23,192 bases of DNA, from the NCBI GenBank assembly GCA_023436395.1, contig JAEZJJ010000104.1, forward strand, positions 1 through 23,192, written 5' to 3'. The stretch comes from Bacillota bacterium. GTDB lineage: Bacteria > Bacillota > Clostridia > Lachnospirales > Cellulosilyticaceae. How positions within the stretch are numbered: the first letter of the stretch is position 1; each line of letters begins with the position of its first letter. The notes beneath the pieces are model-generated. The model was not told where the DNA came from. It searched no databases and was given only the letters and a program-made list of their open reading frames with translations. The position numbers were made by a program, and so were the translations under genes. This document shows, piece by piece, positions 23,172 to 23,192 of the stretch.

Positions 23172-23192
23172 CTACAGAGCACGGGAGGAGAA

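Overview
The window is AT-rich, with strong GGAGG-type ribosome binding sites and many symmetrical intrinsic terminators. The gene types (Bce-type peptide-sensing module, ABC-F protein, M20 amidohydrolase, PepSY, SGNH hydrolase) are those of a low-GC Clostridia member. A Lachnospirales genome of the Cellulosilyticum kind is my best guess, from general style only. No rRNA, tRNA or CRISPR array was seen.

Layout. Positions 1-390 hold no credible ORF but end in a perfect 18-bp terminator and contain a 20-bp helix interlocked with a 9-bp helix as a pseudoknot. This looks like the 3' part of a large structured non-coding RNA of unknown class. Next come a secreted propeller-like protein (+), an M20 amidohydrolase (-) and a membrane-anchored alpha/beta hydrolase (+). 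A small minus-strand operon follows (histidine phosphatase, STAS-like protein, SAP/DUF6434 protein), then a lipoprotein (-) and a secreted SGNH hydrolase (+). Convergent transcripts are separated by hairpin terminators.

From about 8 to 22 kb the window is rich in functions linked to antibiotics and toxic compounds. An overlapping minus-strand operon encodes an AraC regulator with a GyrI-like domain, a separate GyrI-like protein, and a two-gene ABC exporter. After a secreted double-PepSY protein (+) come a chloramphenicol-acetyltransferase-like gene with a one-base frameshift near its start and an ABC-F ATPase. The ABC-F gene is preceded by a roughly 490-nt leader. Going 5' to 3', the leader holds a promoter, a 49-codon ORF with a perfect RBS, a terminator-like hairpin, a three-codon ORF (MCY) with a perfect RBS, an ATG-TGA start-stop with an RBS, and a second terminator directly before the ABC-F RBS. 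This is the layout of translation-controlled transcription attenuation and is the most interesting regulatory system here.

After a solitary ammonium transporter (+) there is an orphan membrane protein resembling the sensor half of GHKL kinases. Beside it lies a probable IS200/IS605 transposase relic. A complete BceRSAB-like set follows (regulator, intramembrane-sensing kinase, ATPase, large permease), with a repeat-containing promoter region between kinase and transporter. The window ends with an alpha/beta hydrolase preceded by a -10 element and an inverted repeat.

All family assignments come from reading motifs by eye. No database search or folding program was run.
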